A program made the position numbers and the translations under genes. The notes beneath the pieces were generated by a model. That model did no database searches. It was not told the origin of the DNA and saw nothing but the letters and a program-made list of their open reading frames with translations. DNA of 29,250 nucleotides from assembly GCA_036502405.1 (NCBI GenBank), contig DASXYP010000048.1, forward strand, positions 1 through 29,250, read 5' to 3'. Origin of the DNA: Chersky-806 sp036502405 (GTDB taxonomy: Bacteria > Actinomycetota > Acidimicrobiia > IMCC26256 > JAENVU01). Below, piece by piece: positions 15,636-22,655 of the stretch (position 1 is the first letter of the stretch; each line of letters begins with the position of its first letter).

Positions 15636-16052
15636 CTATCCGCTGACGTTCGGGCCGGCGCGCTCGGGCCGCACCCGGATCACCACGCGCTGGTCGCGCG
15701 TCATCGCGGCGCGGTAGTCGTCCCAGTCCGGGTGCTCCCCCGACAGCGCGCGGTAGTAGTCGACGAGCGGCTCCATCGCGTCGGGGAGCGACAGGATCGT
15801 CGCCGGACCCTCGATCTGCATCCACTCGCCGTAGAAGCCGTCGTTCACGACGCACAGGCTCGCGTACGGGTCACGGCGCAGGTTCTTCACCTTCACCGCG
15901 GTCTCGCGGCTGCTGATGGCGACGAGCCCTTCGGCGTCCACGGTCGCGACGACCGGCGACAGCTGCGGGCGCCCGTCCCGGCGCGTCGTCGCGAGGATGA
16001 CGTGCGGGTGCCCGCGCAGGAACGCGAGCGCGGTCTCGGTGTCGATCTGCAT
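15636..16052 (-). CDS. PPOX-class F420/flavin-dependent oxidoreductase (Rv1155-like)
   Basis: 138 residues of the split β-barrel pyridoxamine-phosphate-oxidase-like fold. ILATTRRDGRPQLSPVVATV near the N-terminus and KVKNLRRDPYASLCVV (about 54–69) match the F420-binding Rv1155/FDOR-B pattern. The C-terminal stretch ALSGEHPDWDDYRAAMTRDQ closely resembles Rv1155. Such proteins use F420H2 to reduce biliverdin or other oxidised substrates. It begins 7 bp after the peroxiredoxin stop, so the two are probably co-transcribed, hinting at a redox-protection role. Cofactor choice (F420 over FMN) is inferred from sequence resemblance. Confidence 0.85.
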   Translation of the reverse strand: MQIDTETALAFLRGHPHVILATTRRDGRPQLSPVVATVDAEGLVAISSRETAVKVKNLRRDPYASLCVVNDGFYGEWMQIEGPATILSLPDAMEPLVDYYRALSGEHPDWDDYRAAMTRDQRVVIRVRPERAGPNVSG

Positions 16053-16059
16053 GCCCGGC

Positions 16060-16533
16060 CTAGACCCCGGCCACGATCTTGGCCAGCACGCCGGGCTTGT
16101 CCCAGCTGACTCCGAGCGAGGCGCTGCGCCGGTGCCGGATGATCCCTTCGGCGTCGATCACGAACGTCGAGCGCTTCACCGCGATCGGGCCGAACCCGCG
16201 CACGCCGTAGGCGTCGATCACCTTCTTCTCGGTGTCGGCGAGCAGCGGGAACGGGAAGTCGCGCTTCGCGATCCACTTCTCGTGGGAGTCGACGTCCTGG
16301 GGCGAGATCCCGAGCAGCACCGCCTCAACCCCCTGGAACTCCTCGAAGCTGTCGCGGTACTGGCACATCTGCTTGGTGCATCCGGGCGTGAAGTCACCCG
16401 GGTAGAACGCGAGCACGACCTTGCGGCCGCGGTACTCCGAGAGCGTGTAGTCCCGCCGCTCGGTCCCCTGCACGCCCGGCAGGGTGAAGTCCGGCGCAGC
16501 ATCTCCGACATCGACGGTTCCAGCACCGCTCAT
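16060..16533 (-). CDS. bcp: Thioredoxin-dependent peroxiredoxin, BCP family
   Basis: 157 residues. The peroxidatic Cys52 lies in FYPGDFTPGCT and a second Cys57 lies five residues on (CTKQMC), as in atypical 2-Cys BCP/PrxQ enzymes that reduce hydroperoxides. The fold continues with LLGISPQDVDSHEKW and FPLLADTEKKV. The ATG at 16531–16533 has AGGAG 8 nt upstream. It is followed after 7 bp by the PPOX gene. The 119-bp gap to yebC (16534–16652) is GC-rich with repeated CCGCTCC-like runs, and I see no gene in it. Confidence 0.93.
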   Translation of the reverse strand: MSGAGTVDVGDAAPDFTLPGVQGTERRDYTLSEYRGRKVVLAFYPGDFTPGCTKQMCQYRDSFEEFQGVEAVLLGISPQDVDSHEKWIAKRDFPFPLLADTEKKVIDAYGVRGFGPIAVKRSTFVIDAEGIIRHRRSASLGVSWDKPGVLAKIVAGV

Positions 16534-16652
16534 CGTTCCCGCTCCTGGCCCAGCGGCGCCCGCGACACCGCGTCACCTTCGCACCGCCCCGCTCCGCTGG
16601 TCTTTCGGCGGCAGGTGCTGCTCGGTCCCGCTCCGCTCATGGCTCTGCTCCT

Positions 16653-17405
16653 CTAGGCGACGACGGCGGAGAGTACGTCGTCGGGGATGTCGAAGTTTGC
16701 GTAGACGTTCTGGACGTCGTCGTGCTCCTCGAGCGCGTCGATCACCCGCAGCACCGACTTCGCCGCCGAGGCGTCGGTCAGCGGGACCGTCTGGGACGGC
16801 AGCATCGTCAGATCCGTGCTGGTGAAGGGGATGCCGCCCTCCTCGAGCGCGGTGCGGACCGCGTGGAGGTCGGTCGGTGGGGTCGTGACCTGCCAGGAGT
16901 CACCTTCGTCCTCGATGTCCTCGGCCCCGGCCTCGAGCGCCGCCAGCATCAGGTCGTCCTCGGACGCCGCCGACTTGTCGAGCTGGATCACGCCCTTGCG
17001 CTCGAACTGCCAGCTGACCGCACCGGGCTCGGCGAGCGAGCCGCCGTTGCGGGTGAAGGCGTTCTTCACCTCGGCGCCGGTCCGGTTGCGGTTGTCCGTC
17101 AGCGTCTCGACGTAGACCGCGACACCGTGCGGCGCGTATCCCTCGTAGCTCACCTGCTCGTACGTGACACCTTCGAGCTCACCGGTCCCCCGCTTGATCG
17201 CGCGCTCGATGTTGTCCTTGGGCATCGAGGCGTCGCGCGCCTTCTGCACCATCGTGCGCAGGGTCGGGTTGCCCTCGATGTCGCCGCCGCCCTGCCGGGC
17301 CGCGACCTCGATCTGGCGGGCCAGCCGGGCGAAGAGCTTCCCCCGGGCCGCGTCCGCCGCGCCCTTGGCGTGCTTGATCGAATGCCACTTGGAATGGCCA
17401 CTCAC
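16653..17405 (-). CDS. yebC: YebC/PmpR-family DNA-binding / translation factor
   Basis: 250 residues. It opens with the family hallmark SGHSKWHSIKHAKGAADA, followed by GKLFARLARQIEVAAR and the highly conserved NPTLRTMVQKARDASMPK, and has the usual three-domain length. YebC proteins have been described as transcriptional regulators, and more recently as ribosome-associated factors helping at proline stretches. The GTG start (17403–17405) overlaps the pdxT stop as GTGA and has GGAGG 7 nt upstream. The pdxT–yebC link is also seen in Mycobacterium. Confidence 0.96.
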   Translation of the reverse strand: MSGHSKWHSIKHAKGAADAARGKLFARLARQIEVAARQGGGDIEGNPTLRTMVQKARDASMPKDNIERAIKRGTGELEGVTYEQVSYEGYAPHGVAVYVETLTDNRNRTGAEVKNAFTRNGGSLAEPGAVSWQFERKGVIQLDKSAASEDDLMLAALEAGAEDIEDEGDSWQVTTPPTDLHAVRTALEEGGIPFTSTDLTMLPSQTVPLTDASAAKSVLRVIDALEEHDDVQNVYANFDIPDDVLSAVVA

Positions 17406-18040
17406 GAGATTGCCTCCTGCAAGAAGCGTTGGTGGAGCCGGAGGTCGCCGGACAGCTCGGGGTGGAACGTCGCGGCCCACGCCCGACCCTGTCGGACGAG
17501 CACCGGCGCGCCGTCATGCGTCGCCAGGACCTCGACGCCCTGCGCAACCGACTCGACCACCGGCGCGCGGATGAACACACCGGGGAACGTACCCTCGATC
17601 CCCCGGATGCGCAGCGGGGCCTCGAACGAGTCGAGCTGGGTCCCGTAGCCGTTGCGCAGGACCGTCACGTCCAGGACGCCGAAGAGCGGCTCGTCGACCG
17701 CACCGTGCTGGTCGCGCTGATCGGAGGCGAGCACGATGAGCCCGGCGCAGGTGCCGAACACCGGCAGGCCGTCGGCCAGCGCAGCGCGCAGCGGCTCGAC
17801 CAGACCCGAGGAGTGCAACAGCTTCGTGATCGTCGTCGACTCCCCGCCGGGGAGGAACAGCGCGTCGATCCCGCTCAGCTGCTCCGGGGTGCGCACCTCG
17901 ACCGCGTCGACGCCCAGCGCGTCGAGCACCTCACGATGCTCGCGGAACGCCCCCTGCAGCGCGAGCACGCCCGGCTTGATTCCGAAGATCTCCGGAGGGC
18001 GACCGCCGGACCGCGACCGATCAACGCCCTCCGGCGGCAT
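17402..18040 (-). CDS. pdxT: Pyridoxal 5'-phosphate synthase glutaminase subunit PdxT
   Basis: Glutaminase that supplies ammonia to PdxS for PLP synthesis. Conserved parts: GVLALQGAFREH at the N-terminus, PGGEST, the catalytic Cys in GTCAGL, and FHPEL with the catalytic His near the C-terminus. The start is uncertain. The ATG at 18038–18040 leaves 23 residues before GVLALQG, and a GTG at 18056–18058 leaves 29, while the family normally has only 3–8. No ATG, GTG or TTG lies closer, although an ATC codon with GGAG 9 nt upstream (17978–17980) sits where family members start. An inverted repeat lies inside the proposed N-terminal extension. The gene follows pdxS closely. Confidence 0.93.
   Translation of the reverse strand: MPPEGVDRSRSGGRPPEIFGIKPGVLALQGAFREHREVLDALGVDAVEVRTPEQLSGIDALFLPGGESTTITKLLHSSGLVEPLRAALADGLPVFGTCAGLIVLASDQRDQHGAVDEPLFGVLDVTVLRNGYGTQLDSFEAPLRIRGIEGTFPGVFIRAPVVESVAQGVEVLATHDGAPVLVRQGRAWAATFHPELSGDLRLHQRFLQEAIS
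17992..18034 (-). other. Inverted repeat at the pdxS–pdxT junction
   Basis: CCGGAGGGCG (17992–18001) and CGCCCTCCGG (18025–18034) are perfect 10-bp arms around 23 nt. The hairpin would form at or just before the 5' end of pdxT in the mRNA and could influence its translation; there is no T-tract for termination. Confidence 0.45.
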
Positions 18041-18079
18041 TCCAAGCGTCGCGCTCACCTGGGGGGCGGCTGATCAGCA

Positions 18080-18967
18080 TCACCAGCCGCGTCCGGCGAG
18101 CTTCACGTCGAGGTCCTCGATGCTCTGGCCCCGCATCGCCTCGCCGAGCCCCCGCGAGACCTTCGCCACGATCTCCGGGTCCGCGTAGTGCGTGGTCGCC
18201 TCGACGATCGCCTTGGCCCGCGTGGCGGGCTCGTCGCTCTTGAAGATCCCGGAGCCGACGAACACCGCCTGCGCGCCGAGCTGCATCACGAGCGACGCGT
18301 CGGCCGGCGTGGCGATACCGCCGGCGCAGAACAGCGGCACCGGGAGCTCGCCGCGCTCGGCGATCTCCTGCACCAGGTCCGCCGGCGCGAGGAGCTCCTT
18401 CGCCCACGCGTAGAGCTCCTCGTCCTCGGCCACGGTCAGCTTCTTGATGTCGCCCAGGATCGTGCGGAGGTGCCGGACGGCCTCGACGATGTTGCCGGTG
18501 CCCGCCTCGCCCTTCGAGCGGATCATGCACGCGCCCTCGGCGATGCGCCGCAGGGCCTCGCCGAGGTTCGTCGCGCCGCAGACGAAGGGGGCGGTGAACG
18601 CCCACTTGTCGACGTGGTGCGCCTCGTCGGCCGGGGTCAGCACCTCGGACTCGTCGATGTAGTCGACGCCGAGCGACTCGAGCACCTGGGCCTCGGCGAA
18701 GTGGCCGATCCGGCACTTGGCCATCACCGGGATCGTCACCGAGGCCTGGATCTCCTCGATCATCGCCGGGTCGGACATCCGGGCGACGCCGCCGTCGCGC
18801 CGGATGTCGGCAGGGACCCGCTCGAGGGCCATCACCGCGGTCGCGCCGGCGTCCTCGGCGATCCGGGCCTGCTCGGCGTTGACCACGTCCATGATCACGC
18901 CGCCGCGCAGCATCTCGGCGAGGCCACGCTTGACCCGGGCGGTACCGGTGGAACGGGGATCAGACAT
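18080..18967 (-). CDS. pdxS: Pyridoxal 5'-phosphate synthase lyase subunit PdxS
   Basis: 295 residues, (βα)8 enzyme that condenses ribose 5-phosphate, glyceraldehyde 3-phosphate and PdxT-derived ammonia into PLP. The two catalytic lysines are visible: Lys84 in VMAKCRIGHF and Lys152 in IRSKGEAGTG. The conserved FVCGATNLGEALRRI and CAGGIATPADA are also present. The ATG at 18965–18967 is favoured over an upstream ATG at 18974–18976 because TAACAT ends 7 nt before it, consistent with a leaderless mRNA. It is first in pdxS–pdxT–yebC. Confidence 0.97.
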   Translation of the reverse strand: MSDPRSTGTARVKRGLAEMLRGGVIMDVVNAEQARIAEDAGATAVMALERVPADIRRDGGVARMSDPAMIEEIQASVTIPVMAKCRIGHFAEAQVLESLGVDYIDESEVLTPADEAHHVDKWAFTAPFVCGATNLGEALRRIAEGACMIRSKGEAGTGNIVEAVRHLRTILGDIKKLTVAEDEELYAWAKELLAPADLVQEIAERGELPVPLFCAGGIATPADASLVMQLGAQAVFVGSGIFKSDEPATRAKAIVEATTHYADPEIVAKVSRGLGEAMRGQSIEDLDVKLAGRGW

Positions 18968-18974
18968 GGCAACC

Positions 18975-18980
18975 ATGTTA
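18975..18980 (-). promoter_or_regulatory. −10-like hexamer, likely leaderless pdxS promoter
   Basis: TAACAT on the minus strand ends 7 nt before the pdxS ATG, the same geometry as at hisS and ruvC. No −35 seen. Confidence 0.5.
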
Positions 18981-19002
18981 CCGGCCGACCCCGCGCGGCT
19001 CC

Positions 19003-19019
19003 GCACGCAATTGCGGTGC
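19003..19019. other. Interrupted palindrome upstream of pdxS
   Basis: GCACGCAATTGCGGTGC contains a perfect 10-bp palindrome CGCAATTGCG and nearly symmetric flanks. It lies about 22 bp upstream of the pdxS −10-like site, right after the DUF3048 stop, where an operator or an intercistronic hairpin could sit. Confidence 0.3.
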
Positions 19020-19020
19020 G

Positions 19021-20034
19021 CTACGGGGCCGGAGTCGCCGCAGGGGTGACCATCACCGGGTAGGAGACATCAGGCAGCTCGACCCACGTCGTGCCGGGCA
19101 CGAGGCGGAGCGGCGCGCCCGAGAGGGTCGTCAGCACCATCGGCTCCGTCTTGTCGGGCCGCGTCCAGTGCGCCGGGATCGCCACACCGCCACTGAGCAC
19201 CGTCGCGTCGCCGCGGCCGATGAGCTGGGCCACGGATCCCTCCCGGCCGACGCCGCCCTGGTACGTCACCGGGAGGATGACCACGTTCTGGGTCGCGATC
19301 TGCTCGCCGGAGCGGGACATGAACGGCCGGCCGGCGGTCGAGCGCAGCCACCGACCGGTCGCGCCGTCCCACGTGTAGCCGACCGCGTAGTCGCCCCGGA
19401 ACGCGATCGAGACCGATGCCGCGGGCGTGCCGGCGGGCTTCTTCCCGGCCGCGAGGTACCCGAACAGCGGCGGCGGGGGTGCCGGGGTGCCACCGAAGGC
19501 CCAGAGCGCGTCGGGATGCCCGAACAGGTTGTGCGGCGCCCGCTTGGAGGTGTCGCGGAACATGGCGGTCTTCGCGGTGTTCTCGTCGATCACCTTGACC
19601 GGCGCCGCATTGATCGCGGCCACGATCGTCGGGGCGCCGCCCGAGAACGCGAAGATCCCGCCGACCGGCCAGACGATCAGCGGGTCGGTCAGCCGCACCG
19701 AGCGGATCGGGCCGACGGTGTCCGCCGACTTCGACTGGAACATCGCGAGCAGCCGCGTGATCTGGCCCTCGACGACCTCGTCCCACACGACGTCCGCGTC
19801 CTCGAGCCCCGACTGCGGTCGCGCCTCAGGTGTGTTCTCGACCTTGACGCTCAGCACCGGCCGGTGCGCCGCGCTGCCGTCGGGCTCGGGCAGACCGGTC
19901 AACGGTGCGACCGGTGGTGCCGCCGGGCGGCTCGTGGGGGACGCCGCGGGCTTCGCCGTGGTGTTGCCGCCACCGCCGCACGCGGCCGCGAGGAGCCCGA
20001 CGGCGAGGACGGCCGCGACAGCGGCCCGGCTCAC
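19021..20034 (-). CDS. DUF3048 lipoprotein
   Basis: 337 residues. The N-terminus is a lipoprotein signal: a short hydrophobic stretch then LLAAAC, with Cys19 as the lipidated residue, followed by a Gly/Thr/Pro/Ala linker (about 20–45). The folded part matches the DUF3048 (YerB-like) pattern: AHRPVLSVKVENTPEARPQS, ADVVWDEVVEGQITRLLAMF and VGPIRSVRLTD. DUF3048 proteins are extracytoplasmic with no proven activity. The GTG start (20032–20034) overlaps the htpX stop as GTGA, which ties it to a membrane-quality-control operon. Function unknown. Confidence 0.85.
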   Translation of the reverse strand: MSRAAVAAVLAVGLLAAACGGGGNTTAKPAASPTSRPAAPPVAPLTGLPEPDGSAAHRPVLSVKVENTPEARPQSGLEDADVVWDEVVEGQITRLLAMFQSKSADTVGPIRSVRLTDPLIVWPVGGIFAFSGGAPTIVAAINAAPVKVIDENTAKTAMFRDTSKRAPHNLFGHPDALWAFGGTPAPPPPLFGYLAAGKKPAGTPAASVSIAFRGDYAVGYTWDGATGRWLRSTAGRPFMSRSGEQIATQNVVILPVTYQGGVGREGSVAQLIGRGDATVLSGGVAIPAHWTRPDKTEPMVLTTLSGAPLRLVPGTTWVELPDVSYPVMVTPAATPAP

Positions 20035-20951
20035 ATGGCCTTGAGCGCGGCGATCCGCTCCTCGAGTGGCGGATGGGTGTCGAACGCGCGGTTGAGCCAC
20101 GAACCCTTCGTCCCCTTCTTCTCCTGGTCTCGGTCGAGCGGCTGCTCGATCCACATCTGCGCGGTGGCCCGCGTCGCGTGGTGCACGACCGCCTGGTCCG
20201 CCTGCAGCTTCTCGAGCGCCGAGATCAGCCCCGGCGGGTACCGCGTCAGCTGGACCCCGGAGGCGTCGGCGAGCAGCTCGCGGCGACGGCTCATCGCGAA
20301 CTGCATGAGCTGCGCCGCGAACGGGGCGAGGAGCAGCAGCGCGAACGCGAGGATCACCAGGATGAGCCCGATGGGCCCCGAGTCGTTGTTGTCCCGGCGT
20401 CCGGCACGACCGCCGAACCAGAGGAAGCGCATGCCGAGGTCGGCCATCAGCGCGACCGCGCCGACGGCGGTGACCGCGACCGTCGAGACGAGGATGTCGT
20501 AGTTCTTCACGTGGCTCAGCTCGTGCGCGATCACGCCCTCGAGCTCGACCCGGTTCATCTGCTGGAGCAACCCGGTCGTCACCGCCAGCGCGGCGTGCTT
20601 GGGGTTCCGACCGGTGGCGAACGCGTTCGGCGCCGGGTCGTCGACGACGTACAGGCGCGGCTTGGGCAGGCCCGCGGCGATGATCAGCCCCTCGACCAGG
20701 TTGTGGTACCTCCGGTACTCGGGGCCGTCGGCCGGCACCGCGCGGCTCGAGGCCAGGGCGATCTTGTCCGAGTAGAAGTACGACCCCCACGCCAGCCCGA
20801 TGGCCAGCACGATCGCGATCGGGACGATCGCGATGCCGGCCTGGAACAGGTATCCGAGCGCGACCGCGACCAGCGCGATCAGCAGCACGAACGCCGCGAG
20901 CATGATGAAGGTGCGGCGCTTGTTGCGCGCGATCTGTTCGTACATCCCCAT
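20031..20951 (-). CDS. htpX: HtpX-like M48 membrane zinc metalloprotease
   Basis: 306 residues. Two N-terminal membrane helices (about 14–35 and 39–58) precede a cytosolic protease domain with the zinc motif HELSH (143–147); the third ligand is expected in RRRELLADASGVQLT. Further hydrophobic segments flank it (about 155–172 and 195–220). M48B proteases degrade misfolded membrane proteins. It follows lemA after 26 bp, a pairing common in bacteria, and overlaps DUF3048. The ATG at 20949–20951 has AGGG 8 nt upstream; a second ATG two codons later is possible. Confidence 0.92.
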   Translation of the reverse strand: MGMYEQIARNKRRTFIMLAAFVLLIALVAVALGYLFQAGIAIVPIAIVLAIGLAWGSYFYSDKIALASSRAVPADGPEYRRYHNLVEGLIIAAGLPKPRLYVVDDPAPNAFATGRNPKHAALAVTTGLLQQMNRVELEGVIAHELSHVKNYDILVSTVAVTAVGAVALMADLGMRFLWFGGRAGRRDNNDSGPIGLILVILAFALLLLAPFAAQLMQFAMSRRRELLADASGVQLTRYPPGLISALEKLQADQAVVHHATRATAQMWIEQPLDRDQEKKGTKGSWLNRAFDTHPPLEERIAALKAM

Positions 20952-20964
20952 GACAGTGCCCTAC

Positions 20965-20978
20965 GGACCCGAAGGTCC
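20965..20978 (-). other. UUCG-tetraloop hairpin between lemA and htpX
   Basis: On the minus strand GGACC-TTCG-GGTCC forms a five-bp stem closed by C(UUCG)G, an exceptionally stable tetraloop. It starts in the last base of the lemA stop and ends 13 nt before the htpX ATG. No T-run follows; it may stabilise or segment the transcript. Confidence 0.45.
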
Positions 20979-21538
20979 TAGAACTGGACCTTGACCGGGC
21001 CCGTTGCCTCGGGATCGCCCTCGAAGTACTCCCGCTTCGAGAAGTGGAACGCGCCGGCGAGGATGCTCGACGGGAACGACTGGATCCGGTTGTTGTAGCC
21101 CAGGACGCTGTCGTTGTAGAACTGCCGCGCGTACGCGATCCGGTCCTCGGTCGAGGTCAGCTCCTCCTGGAGGTTCAGGAAGTTCTGGTTCGCCTTCAGG
21201 TCCGGGTACTGCTCGGCCACCGCGAACAGGGACTTCAGCGTGCCGCTCAGCGCGTTCTCGGCCTGGGCCTGCTGGGCCGGAGAGCCGCCTTCCTGCGCCT
21301 GGATCGCGTTGGCGCGCGCCGCGGTCACGGCTTCGAACGTGGACTTCTCGTGGGCGGCGTAGCCCTTCACCGTCTCGACGAGGTTCGGGATCAGGTCGTA
21401 GCGGCGCTTGAGCTGGACGTCGATCTGCGAGTGGGCGTTGTCGATCTGGTTCCTGGTCCGGACGAGCTTGTTGTAGGCGAGGATCAGGTACAAGAGGAAC
21501 AGCACCACGATCACGACGATGATGATGATGGCCAACAC
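20978..21538 (-). CDS. lemA: LemA family protein
   Basis: 186 residues. One N-terminal membrane helix (about 2–22) is followed by the LemA coiled-coil region: NKLVRTRNQIDNAHSQIDVQ, LKRRYDLIPNLVETVKGYA and the conserved NSVLGYNN-like FYNDSVLGYNNRIQSFPSS. Function is not well established; family members are often encoded next to HtpX or TPM-domain proteins. The GTG at 21536–21538 has AGGAG 8 nt upstream and puts the helix at the N-terminus; a longer frame is less plausible. It is first in lemA–htpX–DUF3048. Confidence 0.94.
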   Translation of the reverse strand: MLAIIIIVVIVVLFLLYLILAYNKLVRTRNQIDNAHSQIDVQLKRRYDLIPNLVETVKGYAAHEKSTFEAVTAARANAIQAQEGGSPAQQAQAENALSGTLKSLFAVAEQYPDLKANQNFLNLQEELTSTEDRIAYARQFYNDSVLGYNNRIQSFPSSILAGAFHFSKREYFEGDPEATGPVKVQF

Positions 21539-21571
21539 GTTGGGGGCTCCTGGTTGGGAGGTCTCCGGGCC

Positions 21572-21577
21572 ATCGTA
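21572..21577 (-). promoter_or_regulatory. Candidate −10 of the lemA operon
   Basis: TACGAT on the minus strand fits TANNNT and would give a leader of about 27 nt containing the lemA AGGAG site. No convincing −35. Confidence 0.35.
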
Positions 21578-21613
21578 GGCCCGGGGCACCTCACGTCGGG
21601 GTCAGTCTTGTTG

Positions 21614-21697
21614 CTGAGCGGCCGGGGTTCCGCGTGGAACGGGCGGGAAGCAACCGCACCGGGCCGGTGCGTCCACCGCGAGACTGAAGCCGCTCAG
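21614..21697. repeat. 84-bp element with 9-bp inverted ends (copy B)
   Basis: CTGAGCGGC (21614–21622) and GCCGCTCAG (21689–21697) enclose 66 nt, mirroring copy A. Inside are a GCACC/GGTGC hairpin and a GTTCC/GGAAC hairpin, predicting a branched fold. One arm contains the stop codon of the inositol-phosphatase-like gene. TCAGTCT (21602–21608) and AGACTGA (21681–21687) form a second pairing that crosses the outer stem. It occupies most of the 155-bp gap 21539–21693. Confidence 0.5.
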
Positions 21698-22650
21698 TTC
21701 TGTCGTGCTGCAGCGAACCACGAGCCGAGATGAGTCATTCCCCGGTGCAGCGCGTCGAGCAGGGCGTGGTGGAGCTCGGGCGAGGCCGCGGCGAGGACCG
21801 CGAGGCCCTCGGCCCGCCCGGATCCCACCGCCGGGTGCGACGCGAGGGGCCGCCCGTCCGCGTGGGTGATCACGCCGCCCGCCTCCGAGAGGATCAGCGC
21901 GGCCGCGGCGACGTCGTACGGGAAATTGGTGCAGACGTTCCCGTCGCCGACCGCGAGGAACGCAGCCTCGGTCTCGGGGAACTCGTCCAGGACCCGCCGG
22001 CCGACGTCGACGTACGCGTCGAGCTGGCCGGTCACGATCCGGGTGATGTTGAACGTCGCCGAGCCGAGGTCGAAGTACCCGCCCCGCATGCCGGACCGGT
22101 CGACGAGCTCCTCGAGCACGACGGTCATCGGCAGGGACGGCCGACCACGAAGCCCCGCGGTCCAGAACAGCGCGTCGAGATCGGTGTTCGCCGAGAGCGC
22201 GACCGGGACCGGCGTCCCGTCCTCCCCCGTCGCCTGCACGCCGGCACCCCGCTCGGCGACGAACCGCTGGCCCGTCTTCAGCTCCTCGATCACCCCGAAC
22301 GAGATGTCGCCCAGCGTCGCGGCCTCGTCGGGCGGGGCCACCGCCACCGAGACGCAGCACGACTCGAGGCCGGCCGCGGCGGGCCGGGTCCCGTCGACCG
22401 GGTCGATGACGAGGATGGCCCGCGGCGAGCCGAACCGCACCAGCCCGCGGTCCTCCGAATAGAACGCGACGTCACCCTCGGCGGCGAGGCACTCCTCGAC
22501 CACGGTCTCCGCGACCTCGTCGATCGCGAGGGTCGCGTCGCCACCCGGCGCGTCGCCGACCTTCACCCGGGCCTCGGACGTCCCGAGGTGGGGTGCGACG
22601 GCGTCGCGGACGCGCGCCGCGACCTCGAGCGCCAGCTCGTGGGGGTGCAT
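21694..22650 (-). CDS. Inositol monophosphatase-like phosphatase
   Basis: 318 residues of the Mg-dependent, Li-sensitive phosphatase fold. Metal-ligand motifs are present in slightly divergent form: GDATLAIDEVAE, SED (65–67, usually EE), VIDPVDGTR (81–89, the D-P-(L/I/V)-D-G-T core) and a late FPYDVAAAALILSEAGG with the final Asp. The usual Asn-Phe after DGT is replaced by Arg-Pro. It sits 5 bp after pimA at the end of the PIM operon. It might therefore supply inositol, or dephosphorylate phosphatidylinositol phosphate made by PgsA1. That role is inference; it could also act on other sugar phosphates. Confidence 0.82.
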   Translation of the reverse strand: MHPHELALEVAARVRDAVAPHLGTSEARVKVGDAPGGDATLAIDEVAETVVEECLAAEGDVAFYSEDRGLVRFGSPRAILVIDPVDGTRPAAAGLESCCVSVAVAPPDEAATLGDISFGVIEELKTGQRFVAERGAGVQATGEDGTPVPVALSANTDLDALFWTAGLRGRPSLPMTVVLEELVDRSGMRGGYFDLGSATFNITRIVTGQLDAYVDVGRRVLDEFPETEAAFLAVGDGNVCTNFPYDVAAAALILSEAGGVITHADGRPLASHPAVGSGRAEGLAVLAAASPELHHALLDALHRGMTHLGSWFAAARQN

Positions 22651-22655
22651 CGCGC

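Noticed and set aside
18021..18080. Tiny ORF (19 codons) beginning at the pdxS stop (TGATG) and overlapping the pdxT 5' region
   Set aside because: It could be a leader peptide, but it has no ribosome site of its own and no codon pattern suggesting attenuation. Left unannotated.
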